Shown one piece after another: positions 18,188 to 26,166 of a stretch of 61,018 bases of DNA. Numbering within the stretch: the stretch's first letter is position 1; the number at the start of each line of letters is the position of its first letter. Under the pieces are notes generated by a model. The model worked only from the letters and a program-made list of their open reading frames with translations. It was not told the DNA's origin and ran no database searches. The DNA is from an uncultured beta proteobacterium (GTDB lineage Bacteria; Pseudomonadota; Gammaproteobacteria; Burkholderiales; Burkholderiaceae_C), in the NCBI GenBank assembly GCA_903886275.1, contig CAISLN010000037.1:1-61018 (forward strand), in the 5' to 3' direction. The position numbers were made by a program, and so were the translations under genes.

Positions 18188-19108
18188 TTATGCGAGTTGC
18201 GCGGTCCATTGCCGCAGGTTGTCGGCCGTGGCGGTGGCGCCGCCGCAGACGATGAGCAGGACGCTGCGAAAGGCGGCGAGTTCCGGCGCTCGCGCATAGG
18301 CCACTGCTAGCGCCGCGCCACAGGCCGGCTCCACCAGCAGGCGGTGATCGTCCAGAAAGCGGCTGCAGGCGGCCACGGCCTGTCGGTCGGAAACCAGAAC
18401 GCTGTGCACCTTGCCGCCTTGGCTGAGTGCAAAGGCCTGCTCGCAGACCTGACGCGCGCCCAGCGAGGTGGCAAGGCTGGTCACCGCCTCCAGCTCCACG
18501 CGACGGCCCGCCTGCATGGCCGCATGCAGCGATGCCGCGCCCTGGGTTTCCACCGCCAGCACCGGCACATCGCCCCAGCCATTGCGCGCAAGACCTTCCA
18601 TCACGCCGCTCATCAAACCACCGCCGCCCACCGACAGCAGCACCGCGTCGGGCCTGTTACCGGTAGCGGCCACCTCGTCGATCATGCTGGCGTGGCCGCT
18701 CCACAGCAGCGGGTTGTCAAACGGGTGCAAAAAGGCATCGGTCTCTTGCAACAGGGATTGCGCCATGGCATTGGCCTCCTGCCAACTCGCGCCATGCACG
18801 ATGAGCTCGGCGCCTTCTTGCTGCAGCAACTCGATGGCGCGCTGCGAGGTGGTGGCGGGCACCACCACCGTCACCGGCACGCCCAAGAGGCGCCCCGCAT
18901 AGGCCACGGCCAGACCGGCATTGCCGCCGCTGGAGGACACAAAGCGCTTGGCACCTTGGCGCGCGTAATGCTCGCAGGCGGCACCTATGCCGCGGATCTT
19001 GAACGAGCCGGGCGGCTGCATGCATTCGAGCTTGAGCCAGACGGCGCAACCGGCGGCGCGCGACAGGGGAGACGACTCCATCAGCGGGGTGGGAATGTGC
19101 AGGGCCAT
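18188..19108 (-). CDS. PLP-dependent serine/threonine dehydratase-like enzyme
   Basis: 306 residues of fold-type II PLP enzyme, most like the short L-serine/L-threonine dehydratases that release pyruvate or 2-oxobutyrate plus ammonia. The PLP lysine is in PPGSFKIRG (about residue 37). The phosphate-binding/substrate loop is SSSGGNAG, and a Gly-rich loop SVGGGGLMSG binds the cofactor phosphate. No C-terminal ACT domain, so not the biosynthetic threonine deaminase. Start ATG 19108 directly follows the PhzF stop (TAAATG). Confidence 0.87.
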   Translation of the reverse strand: MALHIPTPLMESSPLSRAAGCAVWLKLECMQPPGSFKIRGIGAACEHYARQGAKRFVSSSGGNAGLAVAYAGRLLGVPVTVVVPATTSQRAIELLQQEGAELIVHGASWQEANAMAQSLLQETDAFLHPFDNPLLWSGHASMIDEVAATGNRPDAVLLSVGGGGLMSGVMEGLARNGWGDVPVLAVETQGAASLHAAMQAGRRVELEAVTSLATSLGARQVCEQAFALSQGGKVHSVLVSDRQAVAACSRFLDDHRLLVEPACGAALAVAYARAPELAAFRSVLLIVCGGATATADNLRQWTAQLA

Positions 19109-20050
19109 TTAGAGACAGACCTCGCCCGTGATGCAGGTAACCGAGTCGCCGCCGACCCAGACCTGGCCGCTGGCATCCTGCTCGACAAAGACGCGGCCTT
19201 CGCGGCCCATGCAGCTGCCCTGTGCCGCTACATAACGGGCAGGCGCATGGCTGTCGGCAATCAGCCACTGGGCCAGGCTGGCGTTGAAGCTGCCGGTGAT
19301 GGGGTCTTCGCTGACGCCATCGCCCCGGTCGAAAAAGAAGCGCACCTCCAGATCGGGCGCGTCCCCTGGCGAGAGGGTGCCGGCACGGCTTCCAAAGGCA
19401 CGCGCCTCGCGGTTGGACCTGGCGATCAGAGGCGATGGCCTGTCGTGCCTGGCCGCTATGCCCAGCCCGGTGAAGCCGCCCTGGGCCATCAGCGATTGCA
19501 GTTGCGCCAGTTTCGGTTGTACGTCCAGCAGGGTGTCCACGCTGTCGAGCAGCAGGCCGAAGTGGTGCGGGCCATTGTTCAGATGTTGGGCCGCAAGAAT
19601 ATTTTGGGGTGCCACTCCCAAGGCCGACGGCAGCGCCTGCCACAGCGCTTCGTCGGCGGCCTGCCGCTGCAATGGGGGCGCGGCAAAGGCCAGCCTGGTG
19701 CCATCACGCTGAATCGGCACCAGCCCGACCTGGCATTGCTGCACTATGCGCGCGGGGTCCTTGGGTGCACCGCCGTTTGCCAGCCAGGCATGGCAGCTGC
19801 CCAGGGTGGGGTGGCCGGCAAAGGGCATCTCATAGGCGGTGGTGAAGATGCGTACCTGGTAGTCCGCCCCGTCCGCAGTGGGCGGCAGGATGAAGGTGGT
19901 CTCGCTCAGATTGGTCCAGGCGGCAAAGCGCTGCATTTGCGCATCAGACAAGCCAGTGCCATCCAGCACCACGGCCAGCGCATTGCCGAAATAGGGCTTG
20001 GCGGTGAAGACGTCTACTTGGGCAAACCGGCGTTTGACGGGGTTGGGCAT
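19109..20050 (-). CDS. PhzF family epimerase/isomerase-like protein
   Basis: 313 residues with the PhzF signature at the N-terminus: FAQVDVFTAKPYFGNALAVVLD with the catalytic-type Glu in NLSETTFILPP, plus RIFTTAYEMPFAGHPTLGSCH. The C-terminal GDGVSEDPITGSFNASLAQWL mirrors the family's GEDPATGSA motif. The fold is diaminopimelate-epimerase-like; phenazine synthesis is unlikely here as no other phz genes are seen. It is co-directional with, and abuts, the dehydratase gene. An amino-acid-like substrate fits the context. Confidence 0.88.
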   Translation of the reverse strand: MPNPVKRRFAQVDVFTAKPYFGNALAVVLDGTGLSDAQMQRFAAWTNLSETTFILPPTADGADYQVRIFTTAYEMPFAGHPTLGSCHAWLANGGAPKDPARIVQQCQVGLVPIQRDGTRLAFAAPPLQRQAADEALWQALPSALGVAPQNILAAQHLNNGPHHFGLLLDSVDTLLDVQPKLAQLQSLMAQGGFTGLGIAARHDRPSPLIARSNREARAFGSRAGTLSPGDAPDLEVRFFFDRGDGVSEDPITGSFNASLAQWLIADSHAPARYVAAQGSCMGREGRVFVEQDASGQVWVGGDSVTCITGEVCL

Positions 20051-20098
20051 GGCGACCTCTTGGTTGTGAACGAAAAAAATTCAATATCGCGGCGCGTC

Positions 20099-20118
20099 CA
20101 GCCCCTGTGGCGGGGCTG
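20099..20118 (-). repeat. Stem-loop between aminotransferase and phzF-like genes
   Basis: CAGCCCC and GGGGCTG form a perfect 7-bp stem with a 6-base loop just downstream of the aminotransferase stop. A T-run (TTTTTTT on the minus strand, near 20078) follows only after about 20 bases. It could lower read-through into the downstream genes or stabilise the upstream mRNA. Confidence 0.4.
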
Positions 20119-20129
20119 CGGCTTGCGTC

Positions 20130-21371
20130 TCAACGTGCCTGTTGCTCTTTGATGGCCCAAGCCAGGGCCGCCACCCCGCGGTGGATTTCTTCCACGCTGG
20201 GGGTCACAAAGGACAGGCGCATGCTGCGCGTATCGGGCTCGCTGGCGTAAAAGGGCGCGCCGGGCACAAAGGCCACGCCCTTGTCCACGGCGTGCGGCAA
20301 CAGGTCCACCGCGTTCATGCCCGCAGGCAGTCGCGCCCACAGGAACATGCCACCTGCGGGGCTGTTCCAGGTCAGTGACTGTTCCGGCTGGCTGGCGCTG
20401 TCGGGGAAATGCAGTGCCAGAGCCTCTAGCATGGCGTCGCGCTGGCTCTTGTAGAGGGCGCGGATAGTGGGCACATGGCGGGCCAAAAATCCGTCCTGCA
20501 TCACCTCATAAATCATGCGCTGGTTAAAGCCCGGGCTGTGCAAATCGGCCGCCTGCTTGGCCTGCAGCAGCTTGGGGTAGACAGCGGAAGGTGCCACGAT
20601 AAAGCCCATGCGCAGGCCCGGTGCCAGTACCTTGGAAAACGAGCCCAGGTAGATGCCACCGTCGGGGTTGCGCGCGGTGAGCGACGGTGGGGGCGGCTGG
20701 TCAAACCACAGGTCGCCATAGGGGTTGTCTTCCATCAGCGGCAGGCCGAGTTCGGCGGCGGTATGGCTGAGCGCGTCGCGGCTGGCCTCGCCCATGGTGC
20801 GCCCGGTGGGGTTCTGGAAGTTGGGCAGCACATACAAAAAGCGCGCGTCCTGGCCGTTGTGGCGGGCCTTGGCGCGCAGGTCGTCCAGGTCAATCCCCTC
20901 GTCGTGGCTTGCCACGCTGACCACCTCGGGCTCCATCGGCGTGAAGGCCATCACCGCACCCAGGTAGGTGGGCGACTCCACCAGTGCGCGGCTGCCCTTG
21001 TCCAACAGCACCTTGGCCACCAGGTCCAGGCCCTGCTGCGAGCCGGTGGTGATCAGCACATTGCTGGGGTTCACGTCCCAGCGTTGGCCCTGCGCTGCGG
21101 CCTGCTCGGTCAGCATGGCGGCCACGCTTTCGCGCAGCGGCGCATAGCCTTCGCTGGAGGCATATTGCAGGGCGCCTGCGGGATCGTCGCGCAACACCTT
21201 GGCGCAGGCCGCCTCAAATTCCGCCACCGGAAAAGTTTTGCTGGAGGGCAGGCCGCCGGCAAAGCTGATGATGCCGGGCTTCTCGGTGACCTTGAGGATT
21301 TCGCGGATCACGGAAGGGTTCATCTTGGCGGCGCGCTCGGCCAGGGTCCAGTGGAAAGTGGGTTTGCTCAT
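20130..21371 (-). CDS. PLP-dependent aminotransferase (class I, 2-aminoadipate/MocR-related type)
   Basis: 413 residues, fold-type I. Visible are the substrate-loop IISFAGGLPSSKTFP, LQYASSEGYAPLRE, the cofactor segment TTGSQQGLDLVAKVLLDKG, NFQNPTGRTM, and the PLP lysine in LGSFSKVLAPGLRMGF. The sequence is like LysN/2-aminoadipate and kynurenine-type aminotransferases and like the catalytic domain of MocR regulators, but lacks the DNA-binding domain. Substrate unknown, probably an amino acid. It lies 37 bases downstream of the LysE gene, in a likely operon divergent from a MocR regulator. Confidence 0.9.
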   Translation of the reverse strand: MSKPTFHWTLAERAAKMNPSVIREILKVTEKPGIISFAGGLPSSKTFPVAEFEAACAKVLRDDPAGALQYASSEGYAPLRESVAAMLTEQAAAQGQRWDVNPSNVLITTGSQQGLDLVAKVLLDKGSRALVESPTYLGAVMAFTPMEPEVVSVASHDEGIDLDDLRAKARHNGQDARFLYVLPNFQNPTGRTMGEASRDALSHTAAELGLPLMEDNPYGDLWFDQPPPPSLTARNPDGGIYLGSFSKVLAPGLRMGFIVAPSAVYPKLLQAKQAADLHSPGFNQRMIYEVMQDGFLARHVPTIRALYKSQRDAMLEALALHFPDSASQPEQSLTWNSPAGGMFLWARLPAGMNAVDLLPHAVDKGVAFVPGAPFYASEPDTRSMRLSFVTPSVEEIHRGVAALAWAIKEQQAR

Positions 21372-21408
21372 GGGATGTCTCTTTCGTTCGTGTTATGGGG
21401 GTACGCAG

Positions 21409-22008
21409 TCAGGTCATCAGCATGGGAACCAGCGAGGCTACCAGCAGCAGGGCCATGGCGTTGTTGAAGATGCGCAGCTTCAGCGGGTGCTGCAAAAACT
21501 GGCGCATGCTGCTGCCAAAGGCGGCCCAGGCGCCCACGCAGGGCAGGCCCAGCAAGGTGAACAGGCTGCCCAAGAGCAGCACCTGCAGGGTCGAGGCATC
21601 CGCCGGCAAATAGGCGCTCATGGCCGTCATGCACATGACCCAGGCCTTGGGGTTGACCCATTGAAACGCAGCCGCAGCCCAGAAGCCCAGCGGCCTTGCG
21701 CGACCTATGGCCTCGCCGGGCGCAGTGCGGGAACTGGCCAGCTTCCAGGCCAGCCACAGCATGTAGACGCCGCCCACATAGCGCAGCAACTCCAGCGCAA
21801 TCGGGTACTGGCACAGCAGCTTGTGCAGGCCCAGACCCACCAGCATCTGCATCAGGCCAAAGCCTATGCAAATGCCCAGCAGATGGGGCAGGGTGCGCCG
21901 CAGGCCGAAGTTCACGCCGGACGTGAGGATCATGGTGTTGTTGGGGCCCGGCGTGACCAGGCTGACCAGGGCAAACAGGCTGGCGGCAAGCCAGAGATCG
22001 GGGCTCAC
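21409..22008 (-). CDS. LysE/RhtB family amino-acid exporter
   Basis: 199 residues, about six membrane helices, with the LysE-family N-terminal signature SLVTPGPNNTMILTSGVNFGLRRTLPHLLGI. Exports amino acids or their analogues across the inner membrane. The start is a GTG at 22008 overlapping the TGA of the EamA gene (GTGA), so translation is coupled. Located directly before the aminotransferase gene in the same direction. Substrate not determined. Confidence 0.9.
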   Translation of the reverse strand: MSPDLWLAASLFALVSLVTPGPNNTMILTSGVNFGLRRTLPHLLGICIGFGLMQMLVGLGLHKLLCQYPIALELLRYVGGVYMLWLAWKLASSRTAPGEAIGRARPLGFWAAAAFQWVNPKAWVMCMTAMSAYLPADASTLQVLLLGSLFTLLGLPCVGAWAAFGSSMRQFLQHPLKLRIFNNAMALLLVASLVPMLMT

Positions 22009-22949
22009 GGTGCGGCCCTGGCAGGTGCCGGGATGACCGGTGCTGTGGCCGCTGTGCCGGCAAAGCGCTTGCCCAGAAACACCAGCGCCACCACGCCTAG
22101 GGCAAAGCCCAGGGTGACGGGCTCCAGCACTTCACCCAGCAGTGGCACGGCGGCCAGGATGCTGAAAAACGGTTGCAGCAGTTGCACCTGGCTCACGCGC
22201 AGCGCGCCGCCCAGGGCCAGCCCCCGGTACCAGGCGAAAAAGCCGGCCCACATGGAAAACACGCCGACATAGCAAAGTGCCAACCAGGAGGCGGTATGGA
22301 TTTCACCCGTCGGCCAGTTCAGCAGTGCACCGGGCACGCTAAAGGGCAGGGTCATCACGCAGACCCAGCAAATCACGCGCTCGGCACCCAGTTGCGGCGT
22401 CACCTGCGCGCCATACACATAGCCAACCGCTGCCGATCCAATCGCACCTAGCAGCAAGAGGTCGGCCCATTCCAGCGTGAAACCCTGCGCATGCTGGGCC
22501 GCGCGCAGCAGCGAGAAGGCCATCACCAGCAGCGCGCCCAGTGCCGCGCAAACCCAGAACCCCAGGCGCGCCCGTTGGTGCAGCACGGCGGCGGCTATGG
22601 CGGCGGTGGCCAGAGGTAGCAGGGCGGTGAACACGGCGGCGTGACCGGAGGTGACATGGCGCAGCGCCAGACCCAGGCACAGCGGAAAGCCCACGGCATT
22701 GCCCAACATCGCCAGCGCCAGCGGCTTGCGTTGGGCTGGCGTGGGGCGCGGCGAGCGGGTCAGTCCCAGAAAGACCAGTGACAGGCCGCCGGCCAAGGCG
22801 GCGCGGGCAAAGGTGATAAACCAGGCCGAGAGTTGCGGGTCCTGCACGCTGCCGGTGGCCAGGCGCGTCATGGGCAGGGTGACGGCAAATACGGCCACGC
22901 CCAGAACGCCCAGCCACAGGCCGCGGGTTTCTTTTTTCATGCGCTGCAT
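22005..22949 (-). CDS. EamA/DMT-family transporter
   Basis: 314 residues with ten hydrophobic segments arranged as two EamA repeats (first half VLGVAVFAVTLPMTRLATG; second half LLLGAIGSAAVGYVYGAQV). Members export amino acids, amines or other small metabolites. ATG 22949 has CAGGAA 8-9 bases upstream, and an ATG three codons later (22940) is possible. It is the first gene of a run of minus-strand genes and is divergent from the MocR regulator across about 150 bases that carry repeated ACAGTT sites. Confidence 0.87.
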   Translation of the reverse strand: MQRMKKETRGLWLGVLGVAVFAVTLPMTRLATGSVQDPQLSAWFITFARAALAGGLSLVFLGLTRSPRPTPAQRKPLALAMLGNAVGFPLCLGLALRHVTSGHAAVFTALLPLATAAIAAAVLHQRARLGFWVCAALGALLVMAFSLLRAAQHAQGFTLEWADLLLLGAIGSAAVGYVYGAQVTPQLGAERVICWVCVMTLPFSVPGALLNWPTGEIHTASWLALCYVGVFSMWAGFFAWYRGLALGGALRVSQVQLLQPFFSILAAVPLLGEVLEPVTLGFALGVVALVFLGKRFAGTAATAPVIPAPARAAP

Positions 22950-23020
22950 GGGCGTTCCTGGGCAGGGTGGGGGCGGTGGAGAGGGGAGTACATGGTCCCC
23001 AATGTACGTTGAAAATCAGC

Positions 23021-23061
23021 ACAGTTGCAGTACAGTTCGCGTGGGCATTTGCCAAACTGTA
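23021..23061. promoter_or_regulatory. Repeated ACAGTT sites between eamA and the MocR regulator
   Basis: ACAGTT occurs at 23021-23026 and again at 23032-23037 as a direct repeat with an 11-base period. The inverted form AACTGT occurs at 23055-23060; TACAGTT (23031-23037) and AACTGTA (23055-23061) match over 7 bases. MocR/GabR/PdxR regulators bind direct or mixed repeats in such divergent regions, so this is the probable operator. Confidence 0.5.
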
Positions 23062-23099
23062 TTGCCCATGAAACTGACACAAGTCACAAAGGAGCTGCC

Positions 23100-24524
23100 A
23101 TGTTGATGAAGAGCACCGCCCAGTCGCTGACCGAGCAACTGGCCGCCCTTTTTTCCCAGCGCATACGCGACCGCTTGCTGGCGCCGGGTGCGCGTCTGCC
23201 CTCGGTGCGCCAGTGCGCGCAGCAGCAAGGGGTGAGCCCCTCCACCGTGGTGGGGGCCTATGACCAACTGCTGGCGCAAGGGCTGGTGGAGGCCAGACGC
23301 AACCGGGGCTTCTTTGTGCGCGAAGGTGGTCGCGCCGAACAGGCGCCGGCATTGAGCCAAGCGGTGCCCGTGCCAAGCACCATCCCGCCACCCCGCGCGC
23401 CCTTGAATGCCACGGCGCTGATACGCGGCATGTTCCATGGCATCAGCGACAAGCCCCAGCCCGGCATGGGTGTGCTGCCGCAGGAGTGGCTGCAGACCAC
23501 GTTTTTGTCCAGCGCGGTGCGGCGCTTTTGCAATGCCAAGGACATGAACGCCTTCTCGCTGCAATATGGCGAGCCCGCCGGGGATGCAGGGCTGCGCCGG
23601 GCAGTCTCCCACCAGCTCAAGGCGCTGGCGGTGCAGGCCGCACCCGAGCAAATCATCACCACCATAGGCGCCACCCATGCGCTGGACATTGTGAGCCGCA
23701 CCCTGCTGCGCGCCGGTGACTATGTGATGGTGGAGGAGCCCGGTTGGGCGGTGGAGTTTGCCCGGCTCGATGCCCTGGGCATGCGCATTTTGCCGGTGCC
23801 GCGCCGCTCCGATGGACCGGACCTGGCGGTGATGGCGCGCTACGCACAAGAACATGCACCCAAGCTGTTTGTCAGCGTCAGCGTGTTGCACAACCCCACC
23901 GGTTACTGCCTGAACCCGGCCAGCGCGCACCGCATTTTGCAGCTGGCCAATGCGCACAACTTCCATGTGGTGGAGGACGACACCTACAGCCATTTCGCAC
24001 CGGTTCACGCCACCCGCCTGTGCGCGCTCGACGGGCTGCAGCGCACGATTTATGTGGGCGGCTTTGCCAAGATATTGGCGCCGAATTGGCGTGTGGGCTA
24101 TATGGCCGCACCGCCGCATTTGGTGGAGCGCCTGCTCGACACCAAGCTGCTGTCCACCTTGACGACACCGGCGCTGTTGGAAAAAGCCCTGGCCTGGTGT
24201 GTCGAGCAGGGCCAGATACGGCGCCATGCCGAGCGCATACGCCAGCGCCTGGACAGCGCGCGCAGCCGCAGCGTGGCTTTGGCGCAGGCCCATGGTTGTG
24301 TGTTTGCCGCCGAGCCGGCGGGGCTGTTTGGCTGGGTCGATACCGGGGTGGATACCGATGCGCTGTCGCAGCGCATGCTCGATGAGGGCTATTTGCTGGC
24401 GCCCGGTGCCCTGTTCCATGCGCAGCGCACACCCAGCAGTCTGATGCGCATTAACTTTGCCACCACGCAGGAGCCGGTGTTTTGGGCCACGCTGCAGCGG
24501 CTGTGCGCCGAGCAGCGCCAGTGA
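23100..24524 (+). CDS. MocR-type regulator (GntR HTH fused to class I aminotransferase domain)
   Basis: 474 residues. The N-terminal ~75 residues are a GntR winged helix (RLPSVRQCAQQQGVSPSTVV and LVEARRNRGFFV). The rest is an aminotransferase-like domain with the PLP lysine in VGGFAKILAPNWRVGY, plus NPTGYCL and VVEDDTYSHF. MocR proteins use PLP or an external aldimine as a ligand and often control vitamin B6, GABA or amino-acid genes. ATG 23100 is set by AAGGAG 6 bases upstream; the longer frame from 23025 overlaps the operator. It likely controls the divergent eamA-lysE-aminotransferase genes and itself. Confidence 0.92.
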   Translation: MLMKSTAQSLTEQLAALFSQRIRDRLLAPGARLPSVRQCAQQQGVSPSTVVGAYDQLLAQGLVEARRNRGFFVREGGRAEQAPALSQAVPVPSTIPPPRAPLNATALIRGMFHGISDKPQPGMGVLPQEWLQTTFLSSAVRRFCNAKDMNAFSLQYGEPAGDAGLRRAVSHQLKALAVQAAPEQIITTIGATHALDIVSRTLLRAGDYVMVEEPGWAVEFARLDALGMRILPVPRRSDGPDLAVMARYAQEHAPKLFVSVSVLHNPTGYCLNPASAHRILQLANAHNFHVVEDDTYSHFAPVHATRLCALDGLQRTIYVGGFAKILAPNWRVGYMAAPPHLVERLLDTKLLSTLTTPALLEKALAWCVEQGQIRRHAERIRQRLDSARSRSVALAQAHGCVFAAEPAGLFGWVDTGVDTDALSQRMLDEGYLLAPGALFHAQRTPSSLMRINFATTQEPVFWATLQRLCAEQRQ

Positions 24525-24539
24525 AACGGGTTGGCTTGG

Positions 24540-24812
24540 CTACTTGGTGTTGCCGTACTTGAACAGCTCCTCTGCCGTGATGATCGTCAGAAAGATCTCC
24601 TGCGCGCTGAGCTCGGGGAAATGGTCTTTGAGCGTGTGGTAGGCCAGCACCTTCTGGCCGCCACTGCCCCCCCATTGCGTGCGGCGGTCAAAGAAGGGCC
24701 GCAAGGCCTCGTAAACCGGCGGAAATACCAGATTGGTTTTGCGGCGATCGCCTGATTCGGGGATGGACGGAGAAGAGGACAAGGTGAAGGCCCGCTGAAG
24801 TGGGTGGTGCAC
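24540..24812 (-). CDS. Small hypothetical protein
   Basis: 90 residues from a GTG start at 24812, in a gap between the MocR gene and flgL. The C-terminal ~60 residues (VFPPVYEALRPFFDRRTQWG... HTLKDHFPELSAQEIFL) look like a compact alpha-helical domain with normal composition, which argues for a real gene. The first 25 residues are Ser/Pro-rich and may not be translated. No recognised family, signal peptide or membrane segment. It converges with the MocR gene, 15 bases between stops. Confidence 0.55.
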   Translation of the reverse strand: MHHPLQRAFTLSSSPSIPESGDRRKTNLVFPPVYEALRPFFDRRTQWGGSGGQKVLAYHTLKDHFPELSAQEIFLTIITAEELFKYGNTK

Positions 24813-24865
24813 CTATGGTGGCAGCTAGGGACCCAAAGCTCAAGCAAGCGGGTTTTCTCTGTCCA

Positions 24866-24885
24866 GGTTTGACGTATCGCAAACC
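24866..24885 (-). repeat. Small stem-loop downstream of flgL
   Basis: GGTTTG (24866-24871) and CAAACC (24880-24885) form a 6-bp stem with an 8-base loop about 20 bases past the flgL stop on the minus strand. There is no T-run, so terminator function is doubtful. Confidence 0.25.
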
Positions 24886-24906
24886 ACTGGCTGCCCCGAG
24901 CCGGGT

Positions 24907-26145
24907 TTAGCTGATGTAGGTGAATAGCGACAGCTTCTGAACCTGGGCGTAGGACTGCAGGGCTGCCTGGTAGCCGGTTTGCTGCTTCTGGAAGTCGGAC
25001 ACGGCCTGGATCATGTCTACATCCTCGGCGCGTGACTTGTTGGCCGTTTGCTCTATGGTGCGCTTGTCGTTGGTGCTGGTGATGCTGTCGGCGCGGTTGA
25101 GCAGGTCTCCGGCCTGGCCGCGTATCGCCGAGATGCGTGCCATGCTGATGTCGATGTTTTGCAGGGCCTGGGTCACGGCCTGGTTGGTCTGGTTGCTGGT
25201 GGTGGCGGCCCCTATGCCTTTGACCGCATTGTCCAGGGTGCCAAAGATGCTGGTGTTGGGGTCTACGGTCAGGGTGTCGCCCACGGTGGGCGTGCCGTTC
25301 ACCTTAAGCGACAGGCCGGGCATATCCTTGATCGTGAAGCCCTGCGTGGCCGACCAGGTGGCGCTGCCCGTGGCCGGTGCTGTGGTGGCAGGCGGGGTTG
25401 GCGCTGGGGTTTCGGTGATGGCGTAGCTGACGGTGTTACCGACAAAGCCGGTGATCTTGATGCCGTAGGCAGAGCCGTTGATCAGGTTGGAGTCCACTTT
25501 GACCACCGTGTCGGTCACCATGCTGCCCGATGCGCCGTTAACCCCCACGGTGTACGCCGCATCGCGCGTGGGCTGTAGCATGAAGGCACTGTCGCCGTCC
25601 ATGGCTGCTGCGATGGAGTAGGTGCCGCCGACCGCAGTGCCGGCCAGGCCCTTGAAGGTGTAATCGGGTGCAACGCCTGCCGGTCCGGCAAAGGGCGCCA
25701 AGGCGCTGCCGAGCGCGGCAAACAGGGGCTGGCCATTGCTGTCCTTGGTGTTGGCAAGATCGAGTATGCGCTGGCGCAGGCCGGTAACCTGGTCGGTCAC
25801 GGTCTTTCGCTCTGCATTGCTGAAGCTGGCGTTGCCGGCACTGGCCACCAGATCGCGCACGTCTTGTAGGGTGCTGGTGATGTCGCCCAGCGTGCTCTCT
25901 GCGTGGGAGATGGAGTTGCGCTGGGCTTCGAGTGCGCGTTGGTCGGTGGCGATGCGCGACAGCCGGTTCAGGGCACGTTCGGCCTGGGCCGATCCGGTCG
26001 GATCGTCGGACGGGGTGTTGATCTTCTTGCCGGAGGACAGGCTTTCTTGCAGATTGGACAGGCTGTTTTGGCGGCTTTGCAGATTGGCGATCGTGCTGTT
26101 GTACGCATTCGATGTGCCAAGGCGGGAAAAAGTGGTAGCGGTCAT
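24907..26145 (-). CDS. flgL: Flagellar hook-filament junction protein FlgL (HAP3)
   Basis: Joins the hook to the filament together with FlgK. 412 residues, longer than the ~300 of Salmonella, with an enlarged central domain (about residues 150-290, Thr/Ala/Pro-rich near TETPAPTPPATTAPATGSAT). The flagellin-like ends are diagnostic: SRLGTSNAYNSTIANLQSRQNSL at the start and SRAEDVDMIQAVSDFQKQQTGY at the end. ATG 26145. It is the last gene of the minus-strand flgBCDEFGHIJKL run and follows flgK by 21 bases. Confidence 0.95.
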   Translation of the reverse strand: MTATTFSRLGTSNAYNSTIANLQSRQNSLSNLQESLSSGKKINTPSDDPTGSAQAERALNRLSRIATDQRALEAQRNSISHAESTLGDITSTLQDVRDLVASAGNASFSNAERKTVTDQVTGLRQRILDLANTKDSNGQPLFAALGSALAPFAGPAGVAPDYTFKGLAGTAVGGTYSIAAAMDGDSAFMLQPTRDAAYTVGVNGASGSMVTDTVVKVDSNLINGSAYGIKITGFVGNTVSYAITETPAPTPPATTAPATGSATWSATQGFTIKDMPGLSLKVNGTPTVGDTLTVDPNTSIFGTLDNAVKGIGAATTSNQTNQAVTQALQNIDISMARISAIRGQAGDLLNRADSITSTNDKRTIEQTANKSRAEDVDMIQAVSDFQKQQTGYQAALQSYAQVQKLSLFTYIS

Positions 26146-26166
26146 GGCGTGTCTCCGTTATGTGCC

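Noticed and set aside
18344..20152. 602-codon plus-strand frame opposite the dehydratase and PhzF genes
   Set aside because: Shadow of two well-recognised minus-strand enzymes; composition is His/Gln/Gly-rich as expected of antisense frames in GC-rich DNA.
23016..24419. 467-codon minus-strand frame opposite the MocR gene
   Set aside because: Antisense shadow; the plus strand has the HTH and PLP motifs and a good ribosome site.
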